Part shown: in pieces, positions 36,408 through 46,381 of the stretch | How the letters are laid out: each line of letters starts with the position of its first letter | Position numbering within the stretch: position 1 is the first letter of the stretch | Origin: Gemmatimonadota bacterium | GTDB lineage: Bacteria; Gemmatimonadota; Gemmatimonadetes; Gemmatimonadales; GWC2-71-9 | Direction: 5' to 3' | Assembly: GCA_003169895.1 (NCBI GenBank) | Contig: PNAE01000007.1 | Coordinates: 719,672-783,671, forward strand | Length of the DNA stretch: 64,000 nt | Translations under genes and position numbers: made by a program | The notes under the pieces: model-generated | Seen by the model: the letters and a program-made list of their open reading frames with translations, nothing else | What the model was told of the DNA's origin: nothing | The model's database searches: none

Positions 36408-38198
36408 CTAAATCCCCGCCCGCTCCTTCGCCTTGGTGATGATCGCGGCCATCACGTCCCGGTAGCTCGCAAAGGTGTCGTCCACCACCTGCAGCGTGGG
36501 AATGGCGCCTGCCGAAAGCGAGAGCGTGTCCCGGTTGAACCGCCCGAACCCCGACTCGTGGACTCCGCTGCTGCCTCGCCCCGGCGCCGGCGAGCTCAGG
36601 TGCTGGAAGTACTTCGAATACTGTCCCATCCGTCCCAGGCCCACATGGAACATCGGGATGAACTCGACGAGCGCGTCGTAGGCCATTTCGCCGACGCAGG
36701 GCACCTGAGGGTGCTTCGCCCGCAGCTCCATCACCAGCTTGCGGGTTCCCTCGTGCATGTCGCCGTTCTTGCTGTTGATGTGGCCGCCCACGATGTCGAG
36801 AAAGTATGCGTCGACGCCGTACTTCATGATCATCTCATCGATGCGCCCGCCCAGCCAGTTGCGCCATGAATCGACGCCGAGGTTCATGTAGGCGGCCCAG
36901 CCTTCCTGGTGCCGGTCATTGTCCCAGTCCACCCAGTTGAGGTCCACGACGTCGCCATCGACCTTGTGGACGACCGCATCCTCGACCTTGCTGAACATCG
37001 GTTGCCGGCGGTTGGCGGAGTTGGTGCCGAACATCGGCATGATGCGGAAGCCGAGCTTGTGTGCCTCGTCGATCAGGCGGCGGAAACCGGCTTCGCCGCC
37101 CATCCGGTCGCTCACCTTGTAGTTGGGATAGTCCCAGTAGTAGCGGCCATCCCACGCCGACAGGAAGACGAGCACGCGGTTCGCCGGGATCTGGGTTGCC
37201 ATCCAGCGCAGAGTCTCCAGCTGCCTGGCGTAGTCGTTGAAGATGAATCCGGTGAAGTGCTGGCCGTGCATGGTGGTGACCAGTGCCACCTGGCGCATCC
37301 ATGCCGGCACGTCGGTGCGCTCGTCCCATTTCTTCAGGCGATAGGTGCGATCGAGATATTCGTAATGCGCCTGAACGGCCGCGTCGGCACTGCTCGTGCG
37401 CATGATACGCCACCCCGGCACCTGCCACCGGTTCACCTGGTTCCACGCGGGCGCCTCGGCGATCGCCTCGACGCGGTATCCCTGTTCGCCCGGTTGGAAG
37501 AAGAAGCGCTTGGTGCACACCATCGTATCGAGCGTTCCGATCGACACGCACGACCCGTCGGCGGCGGTTACGATTGCAAGCGGGGTGCCCATGCCGCCGG
37601 CGGTGTTGCCACCGAAGAGGTCGCCGCCGCTGAACGGATAGCCGACCAGGATCTCGTTGTCGTTGGGCGTGCCGCCTCCGGGCCCGCCGAATCCGACCCT
37701 GCCGCGCGGGATGCCGCGGATGATCGTCGAGACCGTCTTGATCGGCGATGGCATCTCGACCAGGGCGTTCCATTCGATGGTGTCGCCCGTCTTCCTGAAC
37801 GTGGCGGTGAGCTTGCCCGCCGCCTTCTCCTGCCCCCCGGCCCAGGTGAAGCCATTCGCGGTGATCGTCATGAGATCGCCGGCCGTCGTCGCGTTCATCT
37901 TCGTTGCGTCGAGCCCGTACGCATTCTCGGCGGTGAACACGATGAACCCGAAGCGGAAACCGTCGAACTCGACTGACGGTTCGGGAAAGTCGAACGAGAA
38001 CGTATCGTAGGACCGGCCACGCGGGGGGGTGAAAACTCCGCTTGTCGAGGAGAGGGAAAGGATCTCGGCTGGAACGCCTTCCGGCACGGCGGTGGCGCCG
38101 GCGAGAGTCCGGCCGGGGTTCACGGCGGGGAGAGCCGCCGCGGCGCCCGCCGCGCCGAGGACCTTGATGAGATCGCGGCGAGAAAGTGGGTCAGGCAT
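36408..38198 (-). CDS. Tat-exported TIM-barrel glycoside-hydrolase-like protein, family unassigned
   Basis: A 596-residue protein with a Tat signal (LSRRDLIKVLGAAGAAAAL). The N-terminal ~270 residues are a beta-sandwich that binds or shields the substrate site (FSFDFPEPSVEFDGFRFGF; PRGRVGFGGPGGG). From ~300 a TIM barrel with VALVTTMHGQ, FLSAWDGRYYWDYP, GFRIMPMFG and KYGVDAYFLDIVGGHI. The Asp in YFLDIVGG and Glu in VGEMAYD are candidate catalytic residues. It may be a clan-D-like or DUF6259-like glycosidase; I cannot place it. Own Shine-Dalgarno (GAGGAG) upstream of 38198. Confidence 0.72.
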   Translation of the reverse strand: MPDPLSRRDLIKVLGAAGAAAALPAVNPGRTLAGATAVPEGVPAEILSLSSTSGVFTPPRGRSYDTFSFDFPEPSVEFDGFRFGFIVFTAENAYGLDATKMNATTAGDLMTITANGFTWAGGQEKAAGKLTATFRKTGDTIEWNALVEMPSPIKTVSTIIRGIPRGRVGFGGPGGGTPNDNEILVGYPFSGGDLFGGNTAGGMGTPLAIVTAADGSCVSIGTLDTMVCTKRFFFQPGEQGYRVEAIAEAPAWNQVNRWQVPGWRIMRTSSADAAVQAHYEYLDRTYRLKKWDERTDVPAWMRQVALVTTMHGQHFTGFIFNDYARQLETLRWMATQIPANRVLVFLSAWDGRYYWDYPNYKVSDRMGGEAGFRRLIDEAHKLGFRIMPMFGTNSANRRQPMFSKVEDAVVHKVDGDVVDLNWVDWDNDRHQEGWAAYMNLGVDSWRNWLGGRIDEMIMKYGVDAYFLDIVGGHINSKNGDMHEGTRKLVMELRAKHPQVPCVGEMAYDALVEFIPMFHVGLGRMGQYSKYFQHLSSPAPGRGSSGVHESGFGRFNRDTLSLSAGAIPTLQVVDDTFASYRDVMAAIITKAKERAGI

Positions 38199-38220
38199 TG
38201 GATTACTCCTCGTTCCGTGT

Positions 38221-38302
38221 TGTCATCCTGAGCGAAGCACGCGCAATGCGGAGATCGTTCGATCTGCGCAAGTGGTTCGCACGAGCTCCGCTCAGGATGA
38301 CA
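38221..38302. repeat. Short variant copy (D) of the bipartite inverted repeat
   Basis: An 82-bp form with both constant ends but without the GAAGGACCTCGG blocks. The centre is a hairpin around AGATCG-TT-CGATCT. Confidence 0.8.
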
Positions 38303-38307
38303 AGGTC

Positions 38308-39807
38308 CTACGCCGCCGCGTCCAGCCCCGCCATCATCCGCAGGACGGTGTCCTGATCGGCGTGTTCCCGCGGCACCTCGCCGACGACGCGGCCACCGCG
38401 CAGGACGAGGATCCGCCGCGACAGGTTGAGAAGCTCGGGCAACTCGCTCGAGATGAGCAGCACGGCCGCACCCTCCGCGGCCATCTGGTCGATCCATGTA
38501 TGCAACTCGGCCTTGGCACCGACATCGACACCGCGGGTCGGTTCGTCGAGCATGAGAATGTCGGATCGCGCGGCGAGCCATTTGGCGAGTACCAGCTTCT
38601 GCTGGTTGCCGCCGGACAGAGAGGTCGTGGCATTCTCGAGTACGTCGCTTCGAACCTTCACTCGACTGGTTTGCGTCCGGGCGAGGTCGCGCTCCAAGCC
38701 ACGCCGAACGAACGTCAGTCGAGCCAATCGTTCCAGGATCGGCAGGGTCGTGTTCTCTCGAGCGAGCATCGACAGGATCAGCCCCTGGCGCTTGCGGTCC
38801 TCTGGCACGAGGCCGAGTCCGAGCGCCATGGCCGCTCGCGGCGAGCGGATCGGCTCCCGGCGACCGCGCACGTAGATGTCGCCGGTCACATGGGGATCGA
38901 GCCCGAAGAGCGCCTGCGCGAGTTCCGACCGCCCGGCGCCGACGAGCCCCGCGAACCCGAGCACTTCGCCGGCACGCAGGGTAAACGAGATATCGGTGAA
39001 ACGTCCGGGGCTGGTCAGACAGTCGACCCGGAGCACCTCGTCGCCGAGCGCCGCACGCGCATGGGTGGGAAAGTACTGTTCCAGCCGGCGCCCGATCATC
39101 CGTTGCACCAGCGATCCCTCATCCAGCGCCGCAATCGGATCCGTGCTGACGTGGCGGCCGTCTCGCAGCACGGTGGCGCTGTCGCAAAGGCGGAAGATCT
39201 CCGCCATCCGGTGCGACACGTAGATCACCGTCACGCCACCGGCCTTGAGCTGGCCGATTAGTGAGAACAACCGCTCCGCGTCGTTCTGTCCTAGCGAACT
39301 CGTCGGCTCGTCGAAGATGATCACCCGAGCGCCGCCTCCCACCGCCGCGGCGATCTGGACCAGTTGTTGTTCGGCGATGCTGAGCGTTCCGACCCGCCGA
39401 GTCGGATCGATGGTCGCCCCAATGGTGTCGAGCAGTTGCGTCGCACGGACTTGGAGTTCGGTCCATGCCACGAAACCACGACGTGACGGCAACTGACCGA
39501 GGCAGAGATTCTCCGCGACCGAGAGGTTTTCGCAGAAGGCGAGTTCCTGGTGCACCATCGCGACGCCACTTGCCAGCGCATCGCGCGGGCTCGTGAACCG
39601 CACCTGGCGACCGTCGAGCAGCAATTCGCCGCCATCGGGTTCCTGGATTCCCGCGAGAACCTTTCCGAGCGTGCTCTTGCCGGCTCCGTTCTCGCCACAG
39701 ACTGCATGACATGATCCTCGAGCCACGTCGAACGTGACGTCGTCGAGCGCAACCACTCCCGGAAATCGCTTGGTGACGCCGTGAAAAGATACGGCCGGTA
39801 CTGTCAT
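38308..39807 (-). CDS. Sugar ABC transporter ATPase (RbsA/AraG-like, two ATPase domains)
   Basis: A 499-residue double-ATPase of the CUT2 family. The first domain has Walker A GENGAGKST, signature LSIAEQQLVQIAAA and Walker B VIIFDEPTSSL. The second has a degenerate P-loop GLVGAGRSEL, signature LSGGNQQKLVLAKWL and ILMLDEPTRGVD. The start ATG at 39807 lies in the GGATGACA end of repeat copy E, with no spaced Shine-Dalgarno. Any later start would cut into the domain. It energises import with the permease (41129-42160) and the binding protein (39974-40981). Confidence 0.92.
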   Translation of the reverse strand: MTVPAVSFHGVTKRFPGVVALDDVTFDVARGSCHAVCGENGAGKSTLGKVLAGIQEPDGGELLLDGRQVRFTSPRDALASGVAMVHQELAFCENLSVAENLCLGQLPSRRGFVAWTELQVRATQLLDTIGATIDPTRRVGTLSIAEQQLVQIAAAVGGGARVIIFDEPTSSLGQNDAERLFSLIGQLKAGGVTVIYVSHRMAEIFRLCDSATVLRDGRHVSTDPIAALDEGSLVQRMIGRRLEQYFPTHARAALGDEVLRVDCLTSPGRFTDISFTLRAGEVLGFAGLVGAGRSELAQALFGLDPHVTGDIYVRGRREPIRSPRAAMALGLGLVPEDRKRQGLILSMLARENTTLPILERLARLTFVRRGLERDLARTQTSRVKVRSDVLENATTSLSGGNQQKLVLAKWLAARSDILMLDEPTRGVDVGAKAELHTWIDQMAAEGAAVLLISSELPELLNLSRRILVLRGGRVVGEVPREHADQDTVLRMMAGLDAAA

Positions 39808-39956
39808 CCTGAGCGAAGCACCTGCGAAGCAGGTGCGGAGTCGAAGGACCTCGGCCACCGGCACCAAGGCTTTGGCGAGAGGCACCGAGCCATGCTGTTC
39901 GGACCGGGGTCCTTCGACTTCGCGAACGCTGCGCGTTCGCTGCGCTCAGGATGACA
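39802..39956. repeat. Bipartite inverted repeat, copy E (155 bp)
   Basis: Left hairpin GCACCTGC-GAA-GCAGGTGC (39818-39836), right hairpin GCGAACGC-TGC-GCGTTCGC (39922-39940). Its left end supplies the start codon of the ABC ATPase. Confidence 0.93.
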
Positions 39957-39973
39957 TGCGCATTGCACGGCCG

Positions 39974-40981
39974 TCACTTCGGCAACGCCAGATACTTGGG
40001 GTCGACATCGGTGAATCCCCATGCCTTTAACTGGCGGGCCCAGGCTCCGAGGTTGTCCTTGCTCACCCGCACCAGCTTCATGTCGACGTGTTCCGGGACC
40101 GGTTGCTTGAGGTAGACGTGGTCGATGATAGTGCGGACCGATACATCACCCCAGAGGTACGTCGGCTGCGCGAGGAGCACCGGCGCGAGACCCTTATCCA
40201 CATAGGCCAGCTCGGCGGGCAGCGCATCGACGGCCACGATCTTGACCTTGGCGGGATCGAGATCGTTCAGCAGTGCCTGCGTGAACAGCGGCCACCCACC
40301 GATCATCGCCCATCCCTCGATGTCACGATTGGCGTTCTGTGCCCTGAGTACTTCGGCGGCCGCATCCTGCGGCGTCTCGATGTGGTTGAAGGTATTGAGG
40401 ATGGTGATTCCGGGGTACTTCTTCGCCTCTTCCTTAACGCCTGCGACACGCTTCTGCAGGTTGGGTGCGTTCTGGTTGCCGGCGAGAATGGCAACCTTGC
40501 CCTTCTCGTGCATCTGCGTGGCGAGCTCCGCCATGACCTGGTGGCCGATCGCCATGTCGTCACCGCCGTAGAACGAGAACCGTTTCGAGAGCGGCGCATC
40601 GCTGTCGAACATCATGACCGGCACGCCGCGAGCGACCGCATCGTTGATCGCGCCGGTGATCTTGCCGGCGTCGCTGGCCGATACGAGGATGGCGTTGTCG
40701 CCGTCGTTGACGGCCTGCGCAATGCGCTGCGCCTGCACGGTGCCGTCTTCTTCTGGCGGGGTGAGCCAATCGATCTTGATGTCGATACCCACCGACTTGC
40801 TCAATTCGATGGCCGCGGCCTCGGCGCCGGTGCGGGCCGACAGGAAGACCGGATTGGTGGAGCTCTTGGCGATCATCGCGATGCGGAAGGTCTTCCCCTT
40901 GGCGTTCGAGGGGCCCGAGCCCTTGCCGCAGGCGGCAACGGCAAGGGTGGCGGCTGTGAGGACGATGATGTTGCTGCGCAT
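39974..40981 (-). CDS. Sugar-binding lipoprotein of a CUT2 ABC importer
   Basis: A 335-residue periplasmic-binding-protein-1 family lipoprotein (lipobox VAAC, Cys18). Opening strand FRIAMIAKSSTNPVF is typical of ribose/arabinose-type binders. VSASDAGKITGAINDAVARGVPVMMFDSDAP covers the hinge and second strand. The start at 40981 has GAGGTC 6-9 nt upstream. It lies between repeat copies E and F. The ligand is likely a pentose such as L-arabinose, given the neighbouring GH127 and araBD genes. Confidence 0.93.
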   Translation of the reverse strand: MRSNIIVLTAATLAVAACGKGSGPSNAKGKTFRIAMIAKSSTNPVFLSARTGAEAAAIELSKSVGIDIKIDWLTPPEEDGTVQAQRIAQAVNDGDNAILVSASDAGKITGAINDAVARGVPVMMFDSDAPLSKRFSFYGGDDMAIGHQVMAELATQMHEKGKVAILAGNQNAPNLQKRVAGVKEEAKKYPGITILNTFNHIETPQDAAAEVLRAQNANRDIEGWAMIGGWPLFTQALLNDLDPAKVKIVAVDALPAELAYVDKGLAPVLLAQPTYLWGDVSVRTIIDHVYLKQPVPEHVDMKLVRVSKDNLGAWARQLKAWGFTDVDPKYLALPK

Positions 40982-40999
40982 GACAAGACCTCGTTGAGT

Positions 41000-41139
41000 T
41001 GTCATCCTGAGCGTAGCGCTCGCGGAGCGAGCGCGAAGTCGAAGGACCTCGGTACTTCAGTATTCATCCGTCCATCCCGCGCGGAGCCGAGGTCCTTCGA
41101 CTCCGCAAGCGCTCCGCGCTTGCTCCGCTCAGGATGACA
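41000..41139. repeat. Bipartite inverted repeat, copy F (140 bp)
   Basis: Left hairpin GCGCTCGC-GGA-GCGAGCGC (41016-41034), right hairpin GCAAGCGC-TCC-GCGCTTGC (41105-41123). The conserved CCTGAGC of its right end (minus strand) supplies the stop codon of the permease gene. Confidence 0.93.
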
Positions 41140-42160
41140 CAGTTCTGTTCATCAACCGTTTTGCCAGCAGCTTCGAACCACTCTGATCCAGCACCACGGC
41201 AAAGATCATCGCGGTGCCGATGATGATCCATTCATAGTTCTGGTCGAGGTGCAACGTGCGAATGGCCTGGCGGATCAGTACGATGAGCAGGGCGCCGAGC
41301 ATGGCACTCAGGGCGCTTCCCTTGCCCCCCGTGAGACTCGCGCCACCTACGACAGCCGACGCGATGACGTAGAGTTCGTAGCCGGTGCCGTCGGAGGACG
41401 TGGCCGAGCCGTAGAACCCCGCACCAATGAACGCCGCGACGCCGGCGGTGAGCCCCGACCACAGAAAAACGCCGAGGCGAATACGGTTGACCCGGAGGCC
41501 GGAAAAGCGGCTTGCCTCGGCGTTCCCGCCAACGGCGAACACATGACGCCCCATCACGGTGCGCGTCAGGTACAGGGTGCCGAGCCCAGCCACGGCGAGC
41601 ATCGCGAGCAGCGGTACCGGCGACAGCGATCCACCCAGTCCGAGCGAGGCCTTGGCGACATTCGTCAGCGCGGCCGGCACCAGGATGCTCTCGGCATGAC
41701 TGATTACGAAAGCGACGCCGCGCAGGATCCACATTGTCCCGAGGGTGATGATGAACGGGTGCACGCCGAGCCCGACGACCATTACGCCGTTGGCGAGGCC
41801 ACAGAAAAAGGCCACCATCAGGCATGTTGCAAGGCCGATGGACACGGTGCTCACCGCGTCCATGGGGCCGAGCCCGCGCAGGACCATGGCCATCACGACG
41901 CCGGCGAGGGCGTACACCGCCCCGACGGACAGGTCGATCCCGCCCGAAATGATCACCAGCGTTGCGCCGACGCCCATGATCGCGAACGTGCTGGCATCCG
42001 TCGCCATCTGAATCAGGGTGTGGGCGTTGAGGAAGTTGTTGACTGTGGCGCCGGACACCGGGTCAACGTGAGAGCCGGCGACCAATGTGAGGATTGAGCC
42101 GAGGGCGAGGAGGACAATGACGAGTCCCGCCGAGGGCGAGCGCAGCAACGACCGGTGCAC
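41129..42160 (-). CDS. Sugar ABC transporter permease (RbsC-like)
   Basis: A 343-residue CUT2 permease with about ten TM helices. ISGGIDLSVGAVYALAGVVMA is the characteristic block around TM3. SGLTAGVAAFIGAGFY and ASAVVGGASLTGGKGSALSAMLGAL hold the EAA-like interaction loop. The final TVSS and the stop are encoded by repeat copy F. It leads the transport operon and is preceded by a LacI-type operator at 42180-42193. Confidence 0.93.
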   Translation of the reverse strand: MHRSLLRSPSAGLVIVLLALGSILTLVAGSHVDPVSGATVNNFLNAHTLIQMATDASTFAIMGVGATLVIISGGIDLSVGAVYALAGVVMAMVLRGLGPMDAVSTVSIGLATCLMVAFFCGLANGVMVVGLGVHPFIITLGTMWILRGVAFVISHAESILVPAALTNVAKASLGLGGSLSPVPLLAMLAVAGLGTLYLTRTVMGRHVFAVGGNAEASRFSGLRVNRIRLGVFLWSGLTAGVAAFIGAGFYGSATSSDGTGYELYVIASAVVGGASLTGGKGSALSAMLGALLIVLIRQAIRTLHLDQNYEWIIIGTAMIFAVVLDQSGSKLLAKRLMNRTVSS

Positions 42161-42179
42161 GAGAGTTGGGTCCTTCAGG

Positions 42180-42193
42180 TGTAAGCGCTTGCA
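42180..42193. promoter_or_regulatory. LacI/GalR-family operator upstream of the sugar permease
   Basis: TGTAAGCGCTTGCA is a 14-nt palindrome with a central CG, 13 of 14 positions matching TGTAAGCGCTTACA, the usual form bound by LacI-family regulators. It lies 20 nt before the permease ATG. No LacI-family gene is in this window, so the regulator must be elsewhere. Confidence 0.7.
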
Positions 42194-42232
42194 AGACTAG
42201 GGCTTGGCGGGTAGTCTGTCAAATGGGACTTT

Positions 42233-42253
42233 GAGCTGGGCGCTGGGGGCTGC
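42233..42253. repeat. Three-unit heptad tract (GAGCTGG, GCGCTGG, GGGCTGC)
   Basis: Reverse-strand relative of the CAGCCCC units, 11 nt before repeat copy G. Confidence 0.45.
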
Positions 42254-42263
42254 AATGAGATCG

Positions 42264-42401
42264 TGTCATCCTGAGCGGAGCACCGGCGAAGCCGGTGCGT
42301 AGTCGAAGGACCTCGGCTCCGCGTGGGAAAGCCGGTTGCTATCGTCACACCGAGGTCCTTCGACTTCGCGCTCGTTCCACGAGCGCTTCGCTCAGGATGA
42401 C
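42264..42401. repeat. Bipartite inverted repeat, copy G (138 bp)
   Basis: Left hairpin GCACCGGC-GAA-GCCGGTGC (42280-42298), whose stem matches the right stem of copy B. Right hairpin GCGCTCGT-TCC-ACGAGCGC (42368-42386). The last bases differ (GATGACCG). Confidence 0.92.
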
Positions 42402-42432
42402 CGCGGCCTGATAGCCATACCAAGGAAATTCT

Positions 42433-43890
<1,458 letters not shown>

Positions 43891-43918
43891 GTTGTATTGG
43901 TGCGGATATGATGAGCTT

Positions 43919-44058
43919 TGTCATCCTGAGCGGAGCAAGCGCGCAGCGCTTGCGCAGTCGAAGGACCTCGGCTCCGAGTTGCGATGCATACTCTTCCGAG
44001 CGGAACCGAGGCCCTTCGACTTCGCGCTCACTGCGGGAGCGCTCCGCTCAGGATGACA
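43919..44058. repeat. Bipartite inverted repeat, copy H (140 bp)
   Basis: Left hairpin GCAAGCGC-GCA-GCGCTTGC (43935-43953), whose stem equals the right stem of copy F. The right hairpin GCGCTC/GAGCGC has a longer loop. The right end (CTCAGGATGACA) places AGGA 9 nt before the kinase start. Confidence 0.92.
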
Positions 44059-44062
44059 ACAA

Positions 44063-45655
44063 ATGACTCACGTCGCGGGCGTCGACTTCGGCACCCAGAG
44101 CGTGCGGGTCTCGATCGTCGATCATGTCGAGGGCATCGCTGGCTTCGGTACGGCGGAGTATCCGGTGATACGCGATCGGCGGGATCCCGATTTCGCCACC
44201 CAGTCACACGCCGCGCATATGGACGCGCTGGTCGATGCGATGCGGAGTGCAGTGGCCGATGCTCGCGTTCCGGGCGTTGAGATCAAGGCGCTGGCGCTGG
44301 ACACCACCGGGTCGACGGTCATTCCGGTTGGCGCGGGGCTGGTTCCACTCAACGACTACTATCTCTGGTGCGATCATCGGTCGGCGCGAGAGGCAGCGCG
44401 GATCACCGAGGTCGCCCATGAAATGCACCTGCCGGCCATTCGTGCCTGCGGCGGCGTGTATTCCTCGGAGTGGGGTTTCTCCAAGCTGCTGCACTGGCTG
44501 CGGCATCATCCCGGGCAGCGAGCCGAGTTCGTCACGGCGCTCGAGCATTGCGACATGGTGGCGGCAGTGTTGTGCGGCATCACCGACGCCGATCAATTGC
44601 CGCGCAGCGTATGCGCCATGGGACACAAGTGGTTGTGGAGCGCCAAGGATGGTGGGCTGCCACCCGAGGAGTTCCTCGCTGCGGTCGACCCGTTGCTGAC
44701 CGGCGTGCGTGACAAGATCCGGGGACGATACCAGCGGTCCGATCACATCGCCGGGAAACTCACTCCAGAATGGGCAGAGCGTCTGGGCCTGTCGGCCGGG
44801 ATTCCAATTCCGGTCGGTGCGTTTGACGCTCATTGGGACGCGATCGGCGCCGGTATCGCCGAGGGCGACGTGGTGAATGTGGTGGGAACGGCGACGTGTC
44901 TCATGGCGATCGCCAAGGAGACCGACGAGATCCCCGGAGTCTGTGGCATCGTGCCGGGGTCGATTCATCCCGACTATATCGGCATCGAGGCCGGGCTGTC
45001 GGCGACCGGGTACCTGTTCGAATCCATTGCGCGCCGGGCGAACACGACGGTGGCGGCATTGAGTACCGAGCTTGACGGGTATCGCGCTGGCCAGACCGGC
45101 TTGTTGCGGCTCACCTGGGACAATGGCGATCGCACGGTGCTGGTCAATCCGCTGCTGGGTGGAGTCACGTTCGGATGGCATCTCAATCACACTGCAGCGG
45201 ATGAGTTGTTCGCCGCGATCGAGGGGACGGCGTTCCACACCCGGATCATCCTTGAGCGGATGATGGAACACGGCGTGCCGATCAACCGGGTGATTCACGC
45301 CGGCGGGATCCCGCAGAAGAACGAAGCATTGAACCGGGTCTACGCCAACGTGCTGAACAAACCGGTGCTGGTGCCCAAGCGGCCGGTCACGTCATTGGGG
45401 TCGGCGATTTTCGCATGCTTGGCGGCGGGACTGCATCCGACAATTGAGGCCGCGCAGCGGGCCTTGTGCCCGCCATATCGCGTGGTGGAGCCGGAGCCGG
45501 TGGCGGTTGCGGTGTACGAGCGGCTCTATCCGATATTCCGCTCGCTCTATTTCGCGATGGGGGATCCGGCGTCGGCCGCAGTGAATATGGGCGAGGTGTT
45601 GCCAGCATTGCGGGAGATTGCGGCGGAGGTGCAGGCTCGGCCTCACTCGGGATGA
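44063..45655 (+). CDS. araB: Ribulokinase (FGGY family)
   Basis: A 530-residue FGGY kinase closest in architecture to AraB. N-terminal phosphate-1 motif VAGVDFGTQSVRVSIVD, and ALDTTGSTVIPV. FDAHWDAIGAGI and VVNVVGTATCLMAI form the adenosine/phosphate-2 area. GLSATGYLFESIARR and VIHAGGIPQKNEALNRVYANVL are the typical C-terminal FGGY blocks. It would phosphorylate L-ribulose made by the adjacent isomerase. The Shine-Dalgarno AGGA is the end of repeat copy H. The stop codon is in a repeat-like remnant, CTCGGGATGACA. Confidence 0.92.
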   Translation: MTHVAGVDFGTQSVRVSIVDHVEGIAGFGTAEYPVIRDRRDPDFATQSHAAHMDALVDAMRSAVADARVPGVEIKALALDTTGSTVIPVGAGLVPLNDYYLWCDHRSAREAARITEVAHEMHLPAIRACGGVYSSEWGFSKLLHWLRHHPGQRAEFVTALEHCDMVAAVLCGITDADQLPRSVCAMGHKWLWSAKDGGLPPEEFLAAVDPLLTGVRDKIRGRYQRSDHIAGKLTPEWAERLGLSAGIPIPVGAFDAHWDAIGAGIAEGDVVNVVGTATCLMAIAKETDEIPGVCGIVPGSIHPDYIGIEAGLSATGYLFESIARRANTTVAALSTELDGYRAGQTGLLRLTWDNGDRTVLVNPLLGGVTFGWHLNHTAADELFAAIEGTAFHTRIILERMMEHGVPINRVIHAGGIPQKNEALNRVYANVLNKPVLVPKRPVTSLGSAIFACLAAGLHPTIEAAQRALCPPYRVVEPEPVAVAVYERLYPIFRSLYFAMGDPASAAVNMGEVLPALREIAAEVQARPHSG

Positions 45656-45657
45656 CA
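45646..45657. repeat. Terminal remnant of the bipartite repeat
   Basis: CTCGGGATGACA resembles the conserved right end of the repeat family (same AGG-to-GGG change as at the left window edge). It provides the TGA of araB. Confidence 0.5.
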
Positions 45658-45699
45658 GGTAACCGCAACTGTTGTATCCTATAAGTTGGAAATATATAC

Positions 45700-45725
45700 T
45701 ATAAGATACGTACATACGTTATAAT
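45700..45725 (+). promoter_or_regulatory. AT-rich promoter with overlapping palindromic operator of the HEPN/MNT pair
   Basis: A ~60-nt AT-rich island in otherwise GC-rich DNA. A 24-nt imperfect palindrome (45700-45723, arms TATAA...TTATA around GATACGTACATACG) overlaps a perfect -10 box TATAAT (45720-45725). The AGGTGG Shine-Dalgarno starts 6 nt after it. The layout suggests autorepression by the wHTH-nucleotidyltransferase protein. Confidence 0.55.
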
Positions 45726-45739
45726 ATTCGAGGTGGCAT

Positions 45740-46381
45740 ATGCGCCCACCAGCTCGTCCAAGCAGCTTTTTCTACCATCCGCTCGATGCCATGCTCGGAA
45801 CCCCGGCAGGCGTGCGGATCTTGCGGGTGTTGAGCCTGCACCAGGACGTGATGTCACCCTCGATGATCGCCGAGCGGGCGGGGTTGGGCGGCGCTGGCAC
45901 TGGCCGAGCGCTGGCACGGCTCGTGGCGGCTGGGGCGATCGAGCCGGTCGGCGATTCACGTCGGCCGCAGTACCGACTTTCGGGGAGCAATCCGTCGATG
46001 GAGCATGTGAGCGCGCTCTTTGCCGCGGAAGCCGCACGCACCGACGGGTTCATGCGCCGTATCCGCAAGGCAGCGCGGAACATCGATCCGGCGCCCGTCG
46101 CGGTCTGGCTGATGGGAAGCGTTGCGCGACTGGAAGATTCGATGCTGAGCGATCTGGATGTCGCGCTGGTCTGGTCCGGGACGGCCCAGGCGGGCCTCAA
46201 GGCATTCAACCAGGCGATCAACGGTGCGGCAAACGCGGTCGGACTGCACGTCTCGATTGTCCGGTTGTCGGTCGCCGAAGTGCGACAGCATGCCCTCGCA
46301 CGGGATGAGTGGTGGCAGAGTCTGGCCACGGATGCCGTTCCCATTCTCGGCCCCGCACCGCGGACCCTCGTCGATGGTTAG
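45740..46381 (+). CDS. wHTH-nucleotidyltransferase protein, antitoxin of a HEPN/MNT-type pair
   Basis: A 213-residue protein. Residues ~20-85 form a winged helix (GVRILRVLSLHQDVMSPSMI, GTGRALARLVAAGAIEPV, wing at RRPQYRLSG). Residues ~115-200 form a minimal polymerase-beta nucleotidyltransferase with VWLMGSVAR (Gly126-Ser127) and the metal pair Asp138-x-Asp140 in SDLDV. In known HEPN/MNT modules the MNT partner inactivates the HEPN RNase by AMPylation. The next gene overlaps by 8 nt and encodes a HEPN-like helix bundle. The N-terminal DNA-binding domain is an added feature that fits the operator upstream. Confidence 0.85.
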   Translation: MRPPARPSSFFYHPLDAMLGTPAGVRILRVLSLHQDVMSPSMIAERAGLGGAGTGRALARLVAAGAIEPVGDSRRPQYRLSGSNPSMEHVSALFAAEAARTDGFMRRIRKAARNIDPAPVAVWLMGSVARLEDSMLSDLDVALVWSGTAQAGLKAFNQAINGAANAVGLHVSIVRLSVAEVRQHALARDEWWQSLATDAVPILGPAPRTLVDG

